NCBI GenBank assembly: GCA_017558065.1
Contig: JAFYWK010000054.1
Coordinates: 1 to 64,000 of the forward strand
Length of the DNA: 64,000 bases
Origin: Paludibacteraceae bacterium
GTDB taxonomy: Bacteria; Bacteroidota; Bacteroidia; Bacteroidales; Paludibacteraceae
Direction of reading: 5' to 3'
Under the pieces are notes generated by a model. The model made no database searches. It was not told where the DNA came from and saw only the letters and a list, made by a program, of their open reading frames with translations. Position 1 is the first letter of the stretch. Each line of letters opens with the position of its first letter. Position numbers and translations under genes: made by a program. Shown here piece by piece: positions 62,009-64,000 of the stretch.

Positions 62009-62809
62009 TTAAAGGCGAGAGGATAGAGGCGAGTAGTAACGAACGGGGCTCTCGTCTGCTTGCGCTATGCGTGTGGGCACATGGTCAGATAGCAACTGAG
62101 CAAAAATGTCGCGTGTGAAATGCTCGCTTACCCAATGGTCTAAATCCACCACCGTAATGCGCTGATAAGCGCTTTGCAGTTCGTGATACTTGAAGTCCGC
62201 CGAAATGAAGGCATCTGCTCCTTGCGCAATGGCATGCTCCACAAACTCAGCCCCAGCACCACCACAGATAGCCACCGTAGTGATCTGTGATTGGGCACCT
62301 TCCACCCAACGCAATGTAGCACCTTCTACAGCAAAGACTGCAGCCACATGTGCCAGAAAATCAGCGCAGTTCATGGGTTGTGGCAATGCACCTATCACCC
62401 CAAGACCAGCTTCGGCTTGCGTATTGGACGGCACGAGAATGCGATAATCCTTTACCCCTAACATTTGCGCCATACGTCCACTCACGCCATGCAAATAACT
62501 ATCCATAGAGGTATGAGCCGAGTAAATAGCGATATTATGACGAATGGCTTTTTCCACGCATCGCTCTTGCGGAGTTGCTCCTGTCAAATGCTTCAAGCCG
62601 CGGAAGAGCAATGGGTGGTGGGAAATAATCAAATCGCAACCCAGCGAAATAGCCTCATTGACCACAGATTCTGTTACATCTACGGTCAACAATGCCTCAT
62701 GAATCTCTGCATTGCGATTACCCACCTGCAGTCCCGAATTATCCCAATCCTCTTGGTAACTCAAGGGAGCTACAGATTCTATGATATTGATGATATCCTG
62801 AAGGATCAA
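62009..62809 (-). CDS. Nif3-like dinuclear metal-centre protein
   Basis: The protein (266 residues) has LIISHHPLLFRGLKHL (metal-binding His pair, about 61-76), IAIYSAHTSMDSY (about 92-104) and, near the end, TVVDLDHWVSEHFTRD (about 224-239), where the usual text is GHY-SE. Family proteins (YqfO, GTP cyclohydrolase I type 2-like) are hexameric and their reactions are not settled. At 266 residues it lacks the inserted PII-like domain that gives many Bacteroidetes members about 365. The last eight residues (YSPLSSRL) and the stop come from a short repeat (62006-62037). It overlaps DUF5606 by 4 bases. Confidence 0.83.
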   Translation of the reverse strand: MILQDIINIIESVAPLSYQEDWDNSGLQVGNRNAEIHEALLTVDVTESVVNEAISLGCDLIISHHPLLFRGLKHLTGATPQERCVEKAIRHNIAIYSAHTSMDSYLHGVSGRMAQMLGVKDYRILVPSNTQAEAGLGVIGALPQPMNCADFLAHVAAVFAVEGATLRWVEGAQSQITTVAICGGAGAEFVEHAIAQGADAFISADFKYHELQSAYQRITVVDLDHWVSEHFTRDIFAQLLSDHVPTRIAQADESPVRYYSPLSSRL

Positions 62810-63333
62810 CCTTTTTTAGCGCCTACACCAGTGCGTGCGGATGAAGCTGCCGCTTTTTGGGTCTTCACCTGTGCTTTAGGAGCAGGCTTCTTTGTTTCTT
62901 GCTTCTTCTCCTCAATGGCAGCTACTTCCTCGCCCTCTTCATCAATAGAGAAATCGGTGACTCCTGCATTGATGAGAATATTGTACCATTGAATCAATTT
63001 GCGAATATCGCTTGGATATACGCGGTCGCGATCAAAATCAGGCAACACTTCGCCAAAGAAATCGCGCAGTTGGTCATTGTCCGCCTTCTTAGGATCAACA
63101 CTTGCCACTTTGAGCCCTTCTTTCTCGCCTAACTTGGTCAAAACCTCAGCCAGCGGAATATCTTCGCCCATAGTGTACATCGAAATCTCACCCAATGAAA
63201 CAATCTTGTCGCGCGCATAAGTAGGCATACGCTTGCCATCCAGCAACGACTCCACGATTAGCATGTTATTGCCACGATTAACCAACTTGTAAAGTCCTGG
63301 TTTACCAGTAATGGATAAAATATCTTTCAACAT
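62806..63333 (-). CDS. DUF5606 protein
   Basis: The protein (175 residues) has the DUF5606 core (about 1-120): MLKDILSITGKPGLYKLVNR, DGKRMPTYARDKIVSLGEIS, and PSDIRKLIQWYNILINAG. The C-terminus is a Lys/Ala-rich tail (about 130-175). The family is common in Bacteroidetes; its function is unknown. The tail suggests nucleic-acid or ribosome contact (inference). Confidence 0.85.
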   Translation of the reverse strand: MLKDILSITGKPGLYKLVNRGNNMLIVESLLDGKRMPTYARDKIVSLGEISMYTMGEDIPLAEVLTKLGEKEGLKVASVDPKKADNDQLRDFFGEVLPDFDRDRVYPSDIRKLIQWYNILINAGVTDFSIDEEGEEVAAIEEKKQETKKPAPKAQVKTQKAAASSARTGVGAKKG

Positions 63334-63371
63334 AAAATTCTAAGATTTTCACATTTATACAAAATCGACCG

Positions 63372-63402
63372 CAAAGGTACGAAAAAAAAATCATATACAC
63401 AA
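63372..63402 (-). promoter_or_regulatory. Promoter of the DUF5606-Nif3 pair
   Basis: Minus strand: TTG (63402-63400), 20 bases, TACCTTTG (63379-63372), 39 bases ahead of the ATG at 63333. Confidence 0.82.
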
Positions 63403-63451
63403 TAAAATTTTGATTTTTTTCCACGCCACCACATAAAAAAAGTCTCGACAC

Positions 63452-63482
63452 TTGCTTATGTCAAAAAAATGTAGTACCTTTG
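63452..63482 (+). promoter_or_regulatory. Promoter of the nucleoside kinase gene
   Basis: TTG (63452-63454), 20 bases, TACCTTTG (63475-63482), 54 bases ahead of the ATG. A good ribosome site AAAGGAG (63524-63530) precedes that ATG. Confidence 0.85.
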
Positions 63483-63535
63483 CAAACAAGTTTTCATACT
63501 TAGGATACATTTGGTAAAAAGCGAAAGGAGAAAAC

Positions 63536-64000
63536 ATGCAACACTTAGTCACCATCTATTGCAAGAACAACAAGCAGTTTGTTCAAATTCCTTGTGGCAC
63601 GTCACTTCATGACCTGTATCATCAATTGGCATTGGATTTGCCATATCCCGTGATTGCAGCGCGTGTGAACTACAAAGTGCAAAGTCTGAACTTCCTCATT
63701 TACAAGCCCAAAGACATTGAGTTTATAGATGCCACCGGCGACAGCGGCAGGCGATGCTATATCCGCACGCTGAGTATGGTGATGGCATGTGCTGTTCGCG
63801 AATTATGGCCCACCTGCGATTTGCGTATCGAGCACCCCATCAGCAAAGGTTTTTACTGCACCATTCGTGAATCACGCGACGAAGCCAAACGCATCACCCC
63901 AGATGTCGTACAGCAACTCAAGAGCCGTATGCAGGCCATCATTGCGGAGGATCGCCCGATAGTAACCGAAGAGCGACAGACCAAAGAAGTGATCCGTCTG
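63536..64000 (+). CDS. Nucleoside kinase with TGS domain (start only)
   Basis: The first 155 residues are visible and the rest lies beyond the window. The start ATG at 63536 follows the ribosome site AAAGGAG. Residues 1-65 are a TGS domain (MQHLVTIYCKNNKQFVQIP, SLHDLYHQLA and YKPKDIEFIDATGDSGRRCY, shown in parts), followed by a threonyl-tRNA-synthetase-like second domain (about 70-155, VRELWPTCDLRIEHPISKGF). In Bacteroidales this N-terminal pair is fused to a uridine-kinase-type P-loop domain in proteins of about 550 residues annotated as nucleoside kinase. The kinase part is not visible, so the call rests on the N-terminal order. Confidence 0.78.
   Translation, partial: MQHLVTIYCKNNKQFVQIPCGTSLHDLYHQLALDLPYPVIAARVNYKVQSLNFLIYKPKDIEFIDATGDSGRRCYIRTLSMVMACAVRELWPTCDLRIEHPISKGFYCTIRESRDEAKRITPDVVQQLKSRMQAIIAEDRPIVTEERQTKEVIRL

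Overview
The window comes from a Bacteroidales chromosome. The evidence is direct. At least nine intergenic regions carry the Bacteroidetes primary-sigma promoter, TTTG or TTG, exactly 20 bases, then TAnnTTTG. The gene content is also typical of the order: gldH next to ricT and holB, DUF4271, DUF4294, DUF3127, DUF5606, a WG-repeat protein and a Y_Y_Y-type propeller regulator. The genus cannot be fixed from what I see.

Layout. 1-3347: two surface or secreted proteins (one cut by the window edge), and behind them a likely small-RNA gene with its own promoter and terminator. 3986-32781: housekeeping and core genes. These include an N-terminally short RNase R, a tRNA-Arg, a YugP-type metalloprotease with a Fur-family regulator, the DUF4271-hemD-rnpA-yidD-trmD run, a propeller/LuxR-type membrane regulator, NlpC/P60, MATE, apbC, trmB, gldH-ricT, holB, smpB, aroB, a thioredoxin-like protein, a cation/H+ antiporter, an epimerase, pgk, DUF3127 and a phosphoesterase. 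33053-35894: a tRNA-Pro followed by a 15-base repeat of its 3' end, small genes of unknown family, and a broken sigma-factor gene. This looks like the edge of an old integrated element.

36064-57482 is the interesting part: about 21 kb of minus-strand genes, more AT-rich than their surroundings. Three genes encode membrane-anchored TIR proteins: one with a BspA-type leucine-rich-repeat region, one with a coiled coil and a PDZ-like end, and one with an extracytoplasmic beta domain. Three genes encode RyR (ryanodine-receptor) domains: one alone, one fused to a C39-like domain and a zinc ribbon, and one at the end of a channel-like membrane protein with two Rossmann/RCK-type domains. Between them lie two PrsW-family membrane proteases, an M48 protease with zinc ribbon, two membrane proteins with a shared LRSF-type domain, two secreted TPR proteins, and an ECF sigma factor. 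In animals TIR enzymes can make cyclic ADP-ribose from NAD, and cADP-ribose acts on ryanodine receptors. Finding TIR and RyR domains together in one locus suggests, as inference only, a nucleotide signalling or defence system in which TIR receptors signal to RyR-bearing channels or regulators, with proteolysis and a dedicated sigma factor for control. Two internal genes share a two-box upstream motif with identical spacing, a candidate target of that sigma factor.

57891-64000: core genes again (CPBP protease, a small Cys-containing membrane protein, parE, a coiled-coil zinc-ribbon protein, a Nif3-like protein, DUF5606) and the start of a nucleoside kinase.

A second window-wide theme is a set of short, degenerate, low-complexity repeats (for example runs built from AAAGGTGAGAGGTTAGAGG). 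They fill many gene gaps and also sit in frame inside several otherwise conserved proteins.
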